From NCBI GenBank assembly GCA_045837725.1, contig JBEWZL010000135.1, positions 1 to 64,000 on the forward strand: a DNA stretch of 64,000 nt, read 5' to 3'. The translations under genes were made by a program, and so were the position numbers. Below the pieces are notes generated by a model, which was not told the origin of the DNA, made no database searches, and saw only the letters and a list, made by a program, of their open reading frames with translations. Below, in pieces: positions 20,932 through 34,148 of the stretch; position 1 is the stretch's first letter, and each line of letters starts with the position of its first letter. The stretch is from Vermamoeba vermiformis. Its lineage: Eukaryota; Tubulinea; Echinamoebida.

Positions 20932-22404
20932 ATGTCAGAACACGTGGTAGGAATTCCATCTGAAGAACGTCGAAAGCTTGACAGGTTGGACAAGAAAGCT
21001 GAGCAAGCTCAATCTGGGATCGAGCTTTTGCAACAAACGCAGGTATGAAATATAATATATTCTCGGGCTAAATAATCGGTAATGCAATTCTCTTATTGTC
21101 GCTCAAACAATGGGATAATAAATTAATTGAATAATTTTTTCCTACCGAGAAGGTCTAATATCACTTTATTTGCATTTGTTAATATCTCCAATGTTTTATG
21201 AAACTCTTAAAATTATTTTTATTTTTTTTTTGATGCGGATGAGGCTCAGTCTCGCGATCATGATCTGAAGTAGTTGAGCAGGTTGCCGAATTACTTCCCG
21301 AAAATGATGAACGACTTATCATTGCCAATTGGGACGATAGAGTTGCCGATGTACTCAAGCGATTAAGTGACAACAAGATTCTCTCCGTGCCCATTTACAA
21401 CCGCAATGTACAGCGTTACACCTCCTATATTGATCTCGTTGACATTCTCGTTCATGCGTTGAACGTGTTTGATAAGGTACGATATGACCCCAATCGATAT
21501 TTGCTCAATTTAACCTCTCGTTTCAGTCTTCCTCAACGGGCTTGACCTACGCCCTTGAGAACTTGCTCAAGCTTTCTGACTTTGCCGACGCTCACGTGGG
21601 TACTCTCGCTGATATTTCCAAGCGCAATCCATTCCAGTGAGTAGCATGCTATCTGTTTTGTAATTGTTAACTAATGCCCGTGTCACAGGGCTGTAGAGTC
21701 TTCGATGAGCTTGTATGACTGTCTCAATTTGATGACAAAGTGGAAAGTTCACCGTGTACCTGTCGTTGACAGCATGGGCACGTTGCTTACGTCCATTTCA
21801 CAGTCCTCTATCGTCAAATTTTTGTGCCGCATCATTGCCAAATTCACCGTTGCCGAGAAGACCGTAGAGGAACTTAAGCTTGGCTATAAACCAGTTGTGG
21901 TAAGCCTACAGCCCTATTGAAACGCTGAATTAATATAATACAGCACTCCATTCAAGAAACCAGGCCATTGCGCGACGCATTTACCCTGATGCGCGACCAA
22001 GGTGTCATGGGCTTGCCAGTGGTGGATCAAAACGGTCTTGTTGTGGAATCTGTCAGTGTTAGCGATTTGAAGCAAATAGGATTTGATGGCAGTCTATTTT
22101 CAAAGCTTGATATTAGCATTAAGGTACGTGATTCACGGAAGCGAATGAAAGTAGCTAACCCCTTCAGGACGTATTTAAAAACTATTCAAGACAAGGACCT
22201 TACCTAGTGACACCTAAGAATACGGTAGCCGAAGTTGCTGAGCTATTAACTAGAGCGAAGTTAAGTCTCAACACACGTCAGACAAATCCAGATCTAACTT
22301 TTCGTAGGGTTCATCGTGTATTTTTGGTTGATGAGAACAAGAAGCCAATCGGAGTCATTTCGCTTGGAGATATTTTAGAATTAATTAACAAGTCGATCCA
22401 CTAA
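20932..22404 (+). CDS. Four-CBS protein, AMPK-gamma/Snf4-like
   Basis: Likely the nucleotide-sensing gamma subunit of AMP-activated kinase or a near relative. After a charged helical N-terminus (SEERRKLDRLDKKAEQAQ), four CBS-type motifs follow: RVADVLKRLSDNKILSVPIY, LYDCLNLMTKWKVHRVPVV, LRDAFTLMRDQGVMGLPVV and VAEVAELLTRAK...VHRVFLVDENKKPIGVISL, ending in LGDILELINKSIH. Introns are short. The join after exon 1 (CAACAAACGCAG, near 21042) to the exon starting near 21270 could not be put in phase with a simple GT-AG intron; a small exon may be missing. It lies 88 bp after the Ras-family gene and converges with the RGS gene, 43 bp between stops. Confidence 0.75.
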
Positions 22405-22447
22405 CCGGTAAATAATATATTTATTCTTATAATAGCTTGTTACAAAT

Positions 22448-25400
22448 TTAGTTGCTTTGCACTGAATCACGTTTGACCTCCTGATTATCCTCTTCGATAC
22501 TATCCTTTTCTTGAATGCTCATTTGCAATTTTATCAAATTGTCAATCGTAGGTGATCTAGTCGGTCTCGGCTTCGATTTATCTGTGCAAAAGTTAGTCGA
22601 GCTCGGATTCAAATCTCTAGTTCTTACCCTTGATGTAGCCTTCGAACATTGGTGAAGTTAAGAAATTGGGCCAGCACACGTTCTCCAACATTGTCCAAAC
22701 GTTGTCTTGCGCTGCTTTAAACATGTCCGACGTAGGGTTTTCAAGCTTAGTTTTAATTGCCTAAGATATCCGTTAGCACTCGAGCACTAACATTGCGTGG
22801 TTGCACTTACATGCAGATCAATGTTATCGTCCAGAGTAATGGCTAGCTCGCTGTCAACATCGAAAAACTTGCTCCAGATGGCTCGCGCCTTTTCCTTCAA
22901 CTGATCCTCCGAGCGTGTTCTAGTGAAGATTTCTGCATTGAATGTAAGTTATTATGATTGAAGATAACTTTGCTGAAACTTGCCGGCGTCGATCCAGAAC
23001 GAGAAGTTTTCGTTGCAGTAAATCGAGTACAAATACTCTCTGAACGTCATCATCAAATCAACGTTAGATATAGCCTCTGACAACTCCAACACGATCGCCT
23101 TGGACAACTTCTTCGAAACTATCTTTTCGTTTTCGTTTACCACTTCACGGCGCACTCTCGCGTCGCGCACTCGGATTAGCAGTTCCCACCGAGTCACCAA
23201 ACGACTTGGCAACAATTTGGAATCCGCACGAGGACTGAGTGAGCCAGTGGGCTTATTTGCCTCGACAGGAGGAGTCAAGAACGCGACCGGTGACTTGGTG
23301 AGTTGCTCGTATTGCTTGCTCTTCAAGAACTTGATATACCAATCGAACTTCAGTTTGCGCCATTGAGCATTCTCTAGATTGAACAAAGTGAAGCGCGTAG
23401 AGTCTCTTTCTGCCTCTTGCTCGATGTCTTTGATGTTGCATCCCTCTGCCTCCAAAGGCTCCTCGCCCATAAAATACTCACGCAGAATGTGCAGGCACTT
23501 TTCAGTGGTCGGTGCATCGTTTCCCAACCGATAAGTAGCTATACTTATTAGTTGCTATTCTACTTGCGACAATGTCTAACTTACCAGCATCGAATACGAA
23601 CTCAGCCAAGCGAGTCTTATTCTGCATTGTTAAGAACTCGAAGAATGATTGAGCCAAGTCTCCGTTGTAGAAAATATCATCGATGCTCATGAAGGTCGGT
23701 GTTGGCGATTGATCCATATTGAGTGATGTTCCGCGCTTCATCAATTCCTAAAAAAGAAAGTAAGCATCATCGATCAAGATTTTTTCCAAGCAAAACTTAC
23801 ATCTAAATTCTCCAGCGTTTCTCGACGACCAGTTCTTGGCTGTACAACCTCGGTACCTTCAATTTCTAACAGATTGTCAACGTTTGGCTCTGTACTAATA
23901 ATCCTCTTACGCTTTAGGTACGAAGTCCAGTAGGTCGAAGAGCGGAAGTTGACGAAACATTGCGAGCTCAAAATGTACCACGTCTCATTCTGAGCGTAAG
24001 AGAACATATCACGACGAGGCTCTTTAGCCCTTGACATTTCTTCCATGTTCTACCGCCAATGATCAGTAACTAGAACTGACTCAACATTATGCGCCTACCG
24101 CGATATCTGCATTGGTCAAGTTGTCGATGTAGATCACGTATGGGCTCTTGTCGTCAAAGTATTTCTTGAATATTTGCGGTGCTCTTTTCTTGCGCTGCTT
24201 TTCAGGCAAAGACTTGAAGATTTCTGCAGGCGGTCAGTCATCCGATAGACTTGGCATTCATAACATACCAGCTTCGAGCCAGAATGACAAAGATTCGTTA
24301 GCTTTGATTGAATGCAAGTATTCGCGGAACCAAAAAATGCAATCACGATCGTCTATAGCATCCTCCAAGCGAGGATTGTCTAACTTCAACCACTCAGGTC
24401 GAATCCGTTTCTTCGCGACGGCATTTCTGCCGACAACGATTAATATTTTGCACGTACAACAAATTGTGCTGCCTACCCTGCAAGCACTTTCATGGCTTTC
24501 ATTTTACCCAATGAAGGGCTTCGGAGTCGCGGTGAGCGCTCAGCGTCAATAACTACAAGGTCATTAATGATTATCTCCAGCATCGGCAACTTACAGCTCT
24601 CGCGTCTCTCGACTGCAAATCGATCATCCTTGGCACTTAAGCTCCGCCCAGGACGTCTACCAGGGCTCTTCGATCGGTTCTTTCGCTTCTCTGCAACATA
24701 ATCTTCAGCATCTTCCTGCTGTTGCTTGATGTAAAGCGCAAACGTTGTGCCGTTCTTTTTGCGGAAGTTATCGCCACGTACGTTATTAGGATCATCTAAA
24801 CGCCATTTTCAGCAATTCGCTAGTTATACATACAACCCGGTTGGCTCACTTACTTGCAAGACGACGGCCGTGCTCCGACATTATAAAACTCGAGAACATG
24901 TCCTTCTTAATCTTTTTAAAAATGTTTTCTTGAACGTCGTTAAATGCATCAGGGTCTCCCTTTTTTAAGCGATTTTTGATGCCCTACATTCATATTATAA
25001 TCGTTTTTGTTTTCTTCTGGAAATTTACCTTCGGATCCTCCACCTCTTCCTGGTCCAAAAAGAAATCGCTTTCCAGTACGAAATATTTCTCCCATATTTG
25101 CTGTCCTCTTTCTTTTAATAACTCGGGAGGCAACATTTTGTACGTTTCTGCATCCGGTACAATAATTAATGAAAAATTGTTACGTAGCAAGATAACAATT
25201 TACGAATTTAAAATAATTTTGCGAAAAGCTCGTTATACTAATTATGTCATTTGAAGCGTATTTCGCTTCGAAATTGATTTACTTACCAATTTCCATCCAG
25301 CAACTCAGATCACGCCACGCCGAGAACATGTATTCCGTGAAGGCGGAATACACTGCAAAATTCTCAGGCACTATAACCTCAGGCTTCAAAGGGCCTGTTA

Positions 25401-25452
25401 ATAGCAGACTTTTACGGTGCCCTGCGAGACCTTGCACGAACGTTTTCTCCAT
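22448..25452 (-). CDS. Tandem RGS-domain protein
   Basis: Regulator of G-protein signalling with at least three RGS-type modules, expected to speed GTP hydrolysis on G-alpha subunits. Module 1 (about 25400-24880): FAVYSAFTEYMFSAWRDLSC, then LKERGQQIWEKYFV and DAFNDVQENIFKKIKKDMF. Module 2 (about 24390-23930): WFREYLHSIKANESLSFWLEA, APQIFKKYFDDKSPY and MFSYAQNETWYILSSQCFVNF. Module 3 (about 23060-22650): FREYLYSIYCNENFSFWIDA, RAIWSKFFDVDSE and MFKAAQDNVWTMLENVCWPNF. A fourth, degenerate half-module may lie around 23700-23580 (FFEFLTMQNKTRLAEFVFDA). More than ten short exons; splits recur at the same place in each module, consistent with internal duplication. No kinase or receptor domain seen. 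Start chosen at the first ATG (25452). Confidence 0.85.
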
Positions 25453-25620
25453 CCCTTTCCTAATGCGCACGAATCGTGTTCAATGTGCTATAATAATTGT
25501 AAGAACAGAGTCTGGAGATTATCCGTAAATAAAAATTATGAACCAAACAAATTTAAACGAGTCTATTTTTGGCACCGAAATGAAAACAGTCCATGACGTT
25601 TAGTTTAGACACCGGTCACA

Positions 25621-28539
25621 ATGGACGAACACACCTCAATATTTACACAACTTCCAATCGAGGTGCTGGTCGAGTTACTTTTATTGACGGATGCCAAATC
25701 CATTTCACAGTTTTATGGCGCGAATACAACCCATAAAAAATTATTTACGCGACAAAATGGTTTATGGCAACTATTATCGTGCAAAATTTGCTCTTGGAGC
25801 GCCGCAGGTAATTTTGAAACCAGATCTGTTTAGAAGGCCTCCCAAATTGCTAATATCGAGTATTTGACTTACAATTTTCCAAAAATATTTATTATTATTA
25901 GTATGAGAAAATAAATCAATTGCTAACTTTCATAAAATGCAGATGTAAAACTGATTCACGATCGGCGAAAAAACAATAGCGAAGACTCAGCTATAGACTG
26001 GCACAAAGAGTTTCGTGTCGTTTCGTTCTTTGATTCAAAGATTCGCAACGCTGAACTCACTCATAACAATTTAAAGCCTCGTCCGCCCCTGCTTCAAACT
26101 GTCGCCAAAAATCATTTCAGGGTGGACAATTGCCTTCCTGATGATTTCGGAGTCGACTATGCTTATTGTGTAAGTGATTAGGGCTGTGGTGGATTTCATG
26201 AAATTAGATCTTGACATTTGACAAGGCACTTCAAGCAGAAGACCCTCTCTATCCTCTTCCGCTTGGTAATTTTACCGTTGCCTATTACGAAGTTGAATTG
26301 CTCAAGCTCGGACAGTACGTTTGAAGCTTGTTAATTATCCGTATCGATTAATTTCGAAATTCCAGATTTGACTTTGTGGTTGGTGCAGCCCAGGATGGTT
26401 ATGTTGGTTACGTAGGTCTCGGCAGATCTTCGTTCTCATTTGGCAGCGATCCGACCAGTGGAATATTTTATTTGGGTTCTGAATTCGTGAGCGAAGAGTC
26501 ACAATCCAATCCGCTTTATTTTCTTCACATAGGCGATATAAGTATGAAATAAATATTACTATAAACAGGCTCTCATGACCTAATTGTTTATTGTAGTTGG
26601 ATTTGGCATTGATTTTAGTAAACGGTCTGTATTTTGGACGAAGAATGGCGAGTTCATGTTCGAGTCTACGGTGGATGCGATGCAGAATCCCATTTTGAAC
26701 ATCAATTCGTTGCATGCCACCGTATCAATGGACAACCACGAGTTGAAAGCCAACTTTGGCAGCAAGCCGTTTGCATTCGATATTTTGGGGTATCAAAAGA
26801 AGCACTCCGCCGCTACCGAATTGAGCCTCTACTCCAACACTAGTACGTGTATAGCATGCATGTGATGACTTTTAATACGACATAATACTGACATGTATAT
26901 TATAGTAATGCCTCACCTGTGCTCGTTTCAAGATTCGGACTCGTTCACCGGCAAATTCTTCAAGGCCCATTCGGCGTTCTATCCGCTGGCTTCAGACTTT
27001 ACTCCGCCCAAATTTACCGCACATGTCCCACCCTTACTGTACATGGTGACCTACTGCCGCAACGATCCGAATTTTAAAGAAACCGAGGTGTCCACTGATC
27101 TTTTCATGCAACTGCAAACGTGCCGCGCTGTGTGTGCCTGGGCGAAGACTTTGCAAGAATTGTATGTATCTTTCATGAACGACAAACTGTTAGATTAACT
27201 ATTGCCGTTAAGAAAGGAGCCAGTACACAGATCCACCCAACGATTTATGCAAACACTTGCAACCATGTTCGGTCAAAATGTATGTTCGCATACCTTTTGA
27301 ATAACGCTTTAGATGCTAAATTATTATTACCACAGGATTACGAAGAAAAATCTTGGTCAGATAAAGTTATGACAATTGCAAGACTCGCTGAGCCCCACGT
27401 GATGAATTTAATTGGCGAGTTGGTCCATGTGACTATAGAATCTACTACGACTGAATATGCATTTACTGTACGTAACTACTTCCGTACTTCCTTGTATCGC
27501 GATTTTGACTTCAGTTGTAGGGCCTTGCACCAGACTGGGCCGTGTGCACTACTGCCTTTCATCAACTAAGTACAGACAAGTGCATTTGACACCGCTTTTT
27601 GTTTATTAATTTCTATGCTCTTAGTTTACGGCGACACGCCACCCGGTCATTACACCAAACAGGCAGCGATTGACTTGCTGCAGGAACAAGCTGGTGAGCA
27701 GTTAAATACAGTCGATCTCGTCATCTTCGCATTTGAAACAATTTTGAGGTATTGGAATGTTTTTCAGAAAACTCGCTGTTACTAATAGTGCAAACAGACT
27801 TCGCACATCTGTGATGGAAAGTGTAGCTAATCAACGCTGCATGGAAATTGTAGCCAAACAAATCAAAGAGCATCGAGAGTTAATGGTACGCCACTTGTTC
27901 TAGAGATACAATTTGTATTAATACTTGTTACCACAGCCAATTTACAACAACGACGCACACTTGATAGCAAAAATCAAGGAAATGTACTCAGAATTGCGCT
28001 CAAGAGTCGACAAGAGCAATCACCAAACTGAATTGGAAAAAAGATTGGGTCCGATCTACCTGTACAACAACTTAAGAGGCATTGATGAACCAGGACCTAC
28101 TGGCAATTCATTCTCGGCTTATTTCGTGCTGTGCGGCATATACAAGCTGAAAATTGACCCCACCCCATTCCCTACAAAAGAGGAGTACCTGAACGAGGTC
28201 AAGAAACAGCTCCGCGTGTTGATGACCGACGAAGATCTGCTCAGAGACTTCTTACAATACTGCAAAGATCACGCTGAATGCAATTTTGATAACGATTCCT
28301 TTGTCCGCGCTGTGATTCCCTTGCAGTACCTTGGTTTGGATCCCGCTTTAATTAAAGGCCCTGATCGAGAGCTACGCGATGCAATCCTCATGATGAAGTC
28401 CGTTGCGATGAAAAGTACAAACACGCAATCGAACGCCAAGCACTCCAGCAAGGTTGCACTCGGTGTCGGAATCGTTGCCGGTCTCGCTGCTATTGGGGTT
28501 GGGCTCGGATATTACTTGTTTAGAAAGAAGTTCAAATAA
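25621..28539 (+). CDS. F-box-like / SPRY protein with C-terminal tail anchor
   Basis: One gene of roughly 700 residues, assembled across about ten short introns. The N-terminus (FTQLPIEVLVELLLLTDAKS) resembles an F-box. The SPRY/B30.2-like domain (about 26220-26840) includes YYEVELLKLGQ, DGYVGYVGLGRSSFSFGS and FSKRSVFWTKNGEFMF. Then comes a long helical part: ELKEPVHRSTQRFMQTLATM; LARLAEP-type helices near 27380; YGDTPPGHYTKQAAIDLLQE; LNTVDLVIFAFETILRLRTS; and LEKRLGPIYLYNNLRGID. It ends in a single hydrophobic helix (VALGVGIVAGLAAIGVGLGY) followed by YLFRKKFK, a typical tail anchor for ER, mitochondrial or peroxisomal membranes. The in-phase joins near 27166, 27292, 27480, 27571 and 27750 each remove in-frame stops, which supports one gene. 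Function unknown. Confidence 0.75.
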
Positions 28540-28606
28540 ACCTAAAGAAAGACAATCCAAAATCATTTCGTGAACGTCTCTGGTCTCGAAACTTATCTTA
28601 CATTTA

Positions 28607-31600
28607 TTAGATGAAACCAGCCCGCTTAGGTGTTTTGCGTACAAGTCCTCCTGGTGTCTGTGAGCCACTTTCTTTCATGCCAGGCGTGACAATTTTCTGC
28701 CGTTTCCTTCGAAGTGCTTCGATCTCATCGTCTTCTTTTTCGATGCCAGCCGCCTCTTGCAGTCGCTTATCCATCTCTTCTTGCATCGTCATTTTGTCTT
28801 CTTTTTCTCGCTTACGTTTGAGCTGTCGGCTGTCCAATGATTCCTTCACTGAAAAGAACATCGGGCCCATCTCTGCAAGCCATCGCGGATCCACTGCAGT
28901 GACACATTGCATGTACTCTTTGGACGTGTAAACGAGCTCGTGATACACGATGTATTCGGCAGGGAAGCCCAAGCCGTAGAGCGCAGATGTTGGATGTAAG
29001 AAGCACGGCATGCCTGTACGAAGATTGAAGTATTCGCCGATACCTTTCATCTTCGCTGCGTTGTGGAAGTACGCGGAACAAATGGCACGGCGGACAGGGT
29101 CCCACGAAGTGCCTGATGATCGGATCTCCATCTTGTTCTTTTCCATAATATCAAGGAGCTGTGATCTAATCTCCTTAACTCGACGCATGGCCTTGGGCTG
29201 GATGAAATTATCATTGCACCACGACGAGCTGTAATTCTTCGCCTTCCACTGCTTGTACACATTGTACAGTGTCAAGTGATCGGACTCGGCCACCATGAAC
29301 TTCTCTCGTCGTGCGTCACTTTCTTCTTCGCGTCCTTTAGGTCTGTAGAACACCGTCGGAACGCTCAACATGGACACAATAGTCACAACTTCATCCGTGC
29401 AACCAAGCTCCTCGCTCGTGAGAAGCATCTTTGAGAGGGGCGGATCTAACGGGAATTCGACCATTTTTCGACCAACAGGCGTCAAGTCACCGGTGTTGTC
29501 CAATGCACCTAAGATCCACAACTGATAGAGGGACTGTTGAATGTTGTCTTGAGGTGGCGGATCCATGAAGTCAAAGTCGAGCATGTCTTTCACGCCCAAA
29601 GACTTCAATAACAAGATGACGTTGCTGAGGTTTGTGCGTTGAATTTCAGGCACAGTATTGAACAACATCTCGTCTCTAAAAATACGCTCGGTGTACAAGC
29701 GATAACACTGACCGGGACCAGTACGACCGGCACGACCCGCACGTTGATTGCCGTTGGCTTGACTGATCGGAAACACTTGCAAAGCATCCATACCAATCTT
29801 GGGGTTGTAGACCTTTAACTTGCAGAAACCAGAGTCGATCACGTAGAAGATACCATCGACTGTGAGTGACGTCTCGGCAATGTTTGTGGCCACGATGCAC
29901 TTGCGCGCACCGCCTTCAGCACGGTCAAAAATCTTCGCTTGAAGATCAGAAGGGAGCTGCGAGTAAATGGGGAGAATTTGGAGCGGTGGCACGCCTTCGC
30001 CAAGTGCTTGAAGTCTGTCATGAACGAGCACGCACGTGGCTTCAACGTCTTCTTGACCAGTCATAAACACGAGAATGTCGCCACGAGGTCTGCCCAAGTG
30101 AATGGCAAGGATTTGTTTCACGGCAGCATCGACGTAGTCCTCGGCCGGCGACTTGGAAAACATGACTTCGACGGGGAAAGTTCTGCCGGGAATTTTGAAC
30201 ACGGGCACATTGCCAAAGAATCTGCTGAACTTCTCGGCATCCATGGTTGCTGATGTGACGATCAATTTCATATCGTGACGACGAGCCACGACCTTCTTGA
30301 GCACACCGAACAGCACATCCGTGTTGAGACTGCGCTCGTGTGCTTCGTCCATAATCACAGCGCTGTACTGATCCAGATCAGGCTCGTTCAAACTCTCGCG
30401 TAACAAGACACCGTCAGTCATGTACTTGATGAGAGTCTCGTTGGACGTGCAGTCTTCAAAACGAATGGCATAACCGACTGTGCCACCAAGTTGACAGCCA
30501 ACTTCTTCACTGACACGCTTGGCCACGGACATGGCAGCGACACGACGAGGTTGCGTGCAGCCAATCATGCCATAGCGCGTGTACCCTTCTTCGTGCAAGT
30601 ACTGTGCAATTTGAGTGGTCTTGCCTGAACCAGTCTCACCGACCAAAATAATCACGTTGTGGTCTCGAATGATGTTCATAAGCTCGCGACGGCACGTGAA
30701 AATCGGCAAGAACTCTCGTTGTTCTTTCATCGTCTTCGATCTTGGCGAAATCACTGACAGCCTCGTTCTTCTTTGTCACGAACTTGGAGTACTGACTTCC
30801 AGCGCGGTCATTGCCACCGTCGTCATCGAGTACTTTGCTCATCATGTCCTCCTCTTCGTCATCGTTCTTCTTCTCGCCTGGCAGCAGTTCACCACCAGCA
30901 ATGCCAGAGCTGCTGTTGGCAATCTCCCAGAACTTCTTTTGAGCCTTCAAACGCTCTTTCTGCTCTCTGAGCTCGCGCAACACGGCACTGCCTCGCTTGG
31001 CCAGCTTTGCAATGTCGGAGGTCGGGTCTTTGACGGGCAAAATAACGTCCTTCATCTTCGTGAATGTGATCTCGCCAGTCAAGAATGGCGGCTTCGTGTC
31101 GTGTACTAGCAAGTGCACACCAGCCTCTTCTTCTTCGAAGTCTTCATCGCCACCAGCACGAGTGACGACACCAGAGGCCAACAGACGCGCTTCTTCCCAC
31201 TTGGACTGATCTTGATTCGCTTGCAACTTCCTCGGGTTTACACGACGATTCAATCTCTTGTGCGCTAGCTCTTCCTCGAAGATTTTCACTGTTTGAGGAT
31301 CCGCTAAGAACGGATCTTTAGTCAAATCTGCGACTTGTTCTTCATCTTGATCGTAGTAGTCGCGATCAAAATCATCGTCGCGCTCGTCATCAAAATCAAC
31401 CGGTGATCTGTCGCGAGCAGGGGCGTTGTTACTCTCCCATTTGTTGTAGCGATGTGACGGTGTCGAGGCAGGTGTTCTATCGTATCGAGCACGTGAATCA
31501 CGGCTCATCGAATCACGTGACGGTGTTCGTCCTCCTTCACTGCGCGAAGGTGTTCTTCCTCCATCACGATCACGTTCTCTGTCTCTGTCTCTGTCTCTGT

Positions 31601-32580
31601 CTCTATCATCTCTGCTGTCTCGACTTGAACTTCTGTCACGATCACGTTCTCTGTCTCTGTCACGATCTCTGTCTCGATCGTCTCTGCTGTCTCGTCGATC
31701 ACGACCGTCGCGTCTATCTCTGTCGCGATCACGATCGTAATCTCGATCTCTATATCTTTGTCTGTTGCTGATGCGTTCTTTGACGGCCTCGTTAACACCG
31801 CCAGGGTGAGAAGGTGTTTCTGCACGGTGAGATCTGTAATTCTTTTCACCACGTTCTACACTTTTGTTAGTGCTTGTACTTTATTATTATGTGTATTTAA
31901 GTTCGTACCTGACTTGACTAATCGCTCTTCTTTAATTTCGCTGCCCGGATCTTCGTCATATTTTTTGACTTGGAGATCTTCCAGTCGTTTCTTTTCAGCG
32001 AGTCTGTCTAAACCAAGTATTGATTTTTTTGGCTCGGGCTTGATAAACATTGGTGCCTAATAATTCATATTAATACTATTATCGGAAGAGAATAATAATT
32101 GCCATTTCTATTTATGCAAATTTTCAAACATACCTCCGCTTGATCGTCTGGTTTGATAAGACCTCCTCTCTTTTGCGCATCACCTCCTAATTTTTCTACA
32201 TAATTGGAGAAGCCACCAAATTTGATATCAGATCCCTTTGAATCTGGACCACCTTCAAAAAATCCAGTAAGGGTGCCAAAAATATCTCTGAGTGCATTAT
32301 AGTGGTTTGGGAGTGTGAAACCGAGGCCCAATTTGACACACGCTAAAAAAATAAATTAATAATTATTTTAAAATTTCGATTAGAAAGCCTTGTAAGCTGC
32401 GACTGCACTATAATTTAATGACCACAAATAATTACCTGTTTCGAAATCTTTGTATTCTTTGGTACTTTTGCCTCCTTTTCTGAATTCGCTGATGATCGCT
32501 TTCGCAAGCGTCAAATTCGTGCCTTGAAGATTTAGGGCACGAGCAGCCTTGTCCGCAACTGAATGTACAAGACCTTCCAT
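28607..32580 (-). CDS. Spliceosomal DEAH helicase Prp16 (DHX38)
   Basis: ATPase that remodels the spliceosome after the first splicing step. Start at 32580 ([17 protein letters not shown]). The N-terminal region includes [30 protein letters not shown], an Arg/Asp/Ser-rich stretch (31540-31760) and RVHLLVH-type sequence with [12 protein letters not shown] and [18 protein letters not shown], all hallmarks of Prp16 rather than Prp2, Prp22 or Prp43. Helicase core: [25 protein letters not shown], then [17 protein letters not shown]-terminal OB-fold and tail end [16 protein letters not shown]. About 1,240 residues. Odd: near 30737 the frame changes by one base between DFAK and [11 protein letters not shown], with no room for an intron; both sides match the family without a gap. 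Confidence 0.93.
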
Positions 32581-32992
32581 TGTGTTGCTGATCAATAAGA
32601 ATGAATAAGAAAAAACAATTTGGTTGGGAAAAAGCAAACCGGATTCTCGAAAAGACCGAAACAGTTTAATGGTCCAATGTTGTTATAAAGAACATGTACA
32701 CCCTTGAACTTGACCGAAATACTCGTATTATTCCCCGTTCTTTTGGTTAATTTCTCCCGCCAAAACAAAAAACGGTAACGACGCCGTGTCATTGTCTTTC
32801 TGCGCACTACCAAAACAAAGGTAACGGGTGGTCTTATTTTATACAAAAATAAAGGTCAACGAAATTTGGCTTTTCTGCCGCAACAGGCTTTATTATAAGA
32901 AACTAATTGTAAGTTCTAGGACTTTTAAAGTAAAAATAACGAAAAGAAAAACTTTTGTGGGGGACAACGAAAGAGACGACACCGTTAAGCGC
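32581..32992. promoter_or_regulatory. Divergent intergenic region, Prp16 and F-box/ankyrin gene
   Basis: 412 bp separate the two start codons. A/T-rich with some C-rich blocks near 32755-32800; no exon pattern or named element seen. Confidence 0.4.
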
Positions 32993-34148
32993 ATGAAATA
33001 CTCAAAGGTACTTGTTAAATATTAAATATTTACGCAGATTTTAATTATTATTTGTGAAGGAACCCGTCACTTGCCAAGGATCGCCTGAAATGCCTGACGA
33101 TGTTTGGTTCTTGATATTTGACATTATTGATAGTTTATTCATATTGTGTATTTTATCATCAGCATCAAAAAAATTCTGCTCCTTGTGTCAACGTTACAAG
33201 AATGCTCGTAATATCAAACCAGCACCACTCACATCAGCGCAGTTTTCATTTTATTTTGCAGAGAATGGTTGGCTGAATTGTCTGCAATATATGGTTGAAA
33301 ATGGAGTAAACTTAGACGAATACACCTCATTCGTGGCTGCTGCCAAAGGTCATTATTCCTGTGTTGCATTTGCCTGTGATAATGGGGGTATGTTTACACA
33401 GATTTACATACTGACTAACTTGAGTAGCATATTTAAATGAAGAACTGTGTGAAACAGCAGCATTCGTTGGTTGCCTTGACACTATCAAGTATGCCCAAGC
33501 ACATGGATGTGAATTCTCTTGGCGACGAGTGGCCTTCAATGCAGCACTTCAGGGCCACAAGCATATTCTTAAACATATACCTGTAGAAGAACGTAAGGTT
33601 TACTATTTTCAAATTGATGATTTAATCAATTACATTACAAACAAATAGTGAAAGAACTAGCCCCAGCAGCAATGTTGTTTGCCACTATTGAAGGCAGATT
33701 AGACTGTCTCAAATACTTGCATGAAATTAGCCTTGATTGGGGAGATTTTGTTTGTGAATCTTCAGCAAGTCCAGGCAATCTAGATTGCATCAAATATGCT
33801 CATGAAAATGGTGCAAGATGGAGTGACAATGCAACACTGAGTGCTGCATATTATGGGCAGCTCGATACATTAATTTATGCTCATGAACAAGGTGCTCCAT
33901 GGGATGAATCGACTTGTTCGCTTGCAGCAAGGGAAGGATTCTTAGATTGCATGATCTATGCTCACAAAAATGGAGCTCAATGGGGCAATGCATGCTCCAT
34001 GGCCTTGAAATATGGAAATATGGAATGTATGATTTATGCTCATGAACATGGTGCCATATTAGATGTTAAAGAATTGGATGGTGATCTTTTTATTGATGGC
34101 AATTGCCTTCAATATGCACAGGAGAAGAAATGGTTACCTGACACTTGA
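32993..34148 (+). CDS. F-box-like / ankyrin-repeat protein
   Basis: Exon 1 is 15 bp (MKYSK), followed by a 52-bp intron. The N-terminal F-box-like segment is EMPDDVWFLIFDIIDSLF with SASKKFCSLCQRY. Then come about seven ankyrin-type repeats of about 27-33 residues, with the repeating core LDCIKYAHENGARW, LDTLIYAHEQGAPW, LDCMIYAHKNGAQW and MECMIYAHEHGA. Introns interrupt after DNG (about 33388-33436) and near 33593-33648. The YAHENGA repeat type is shared by amoebae, other protists and large DNA viruses. Introns here with the same splice signals as neighbours mark a resident nuclear gene. Likely substrate adaptor of an SCF ubiquitin ligase, by inference. The gene at 3.2-4.1 kb looks related. 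Confidence 0.8.

Noticed and set aside
31505-31852. Thr/Glu-rich 115-codon minus frame
   Set aside because: Out-of-frame reading of the Arg/Asp-rich part of Prp16, which in the right frame contains [13 protein letters not shown].
32993-34148. Virus-derived ankyrin gene
   Set aside because: The YAHENGA repeat type also occurs in large DNA viruses, but the introns and splice signals match neighbouring host genes and no virus hallmark gene is near.
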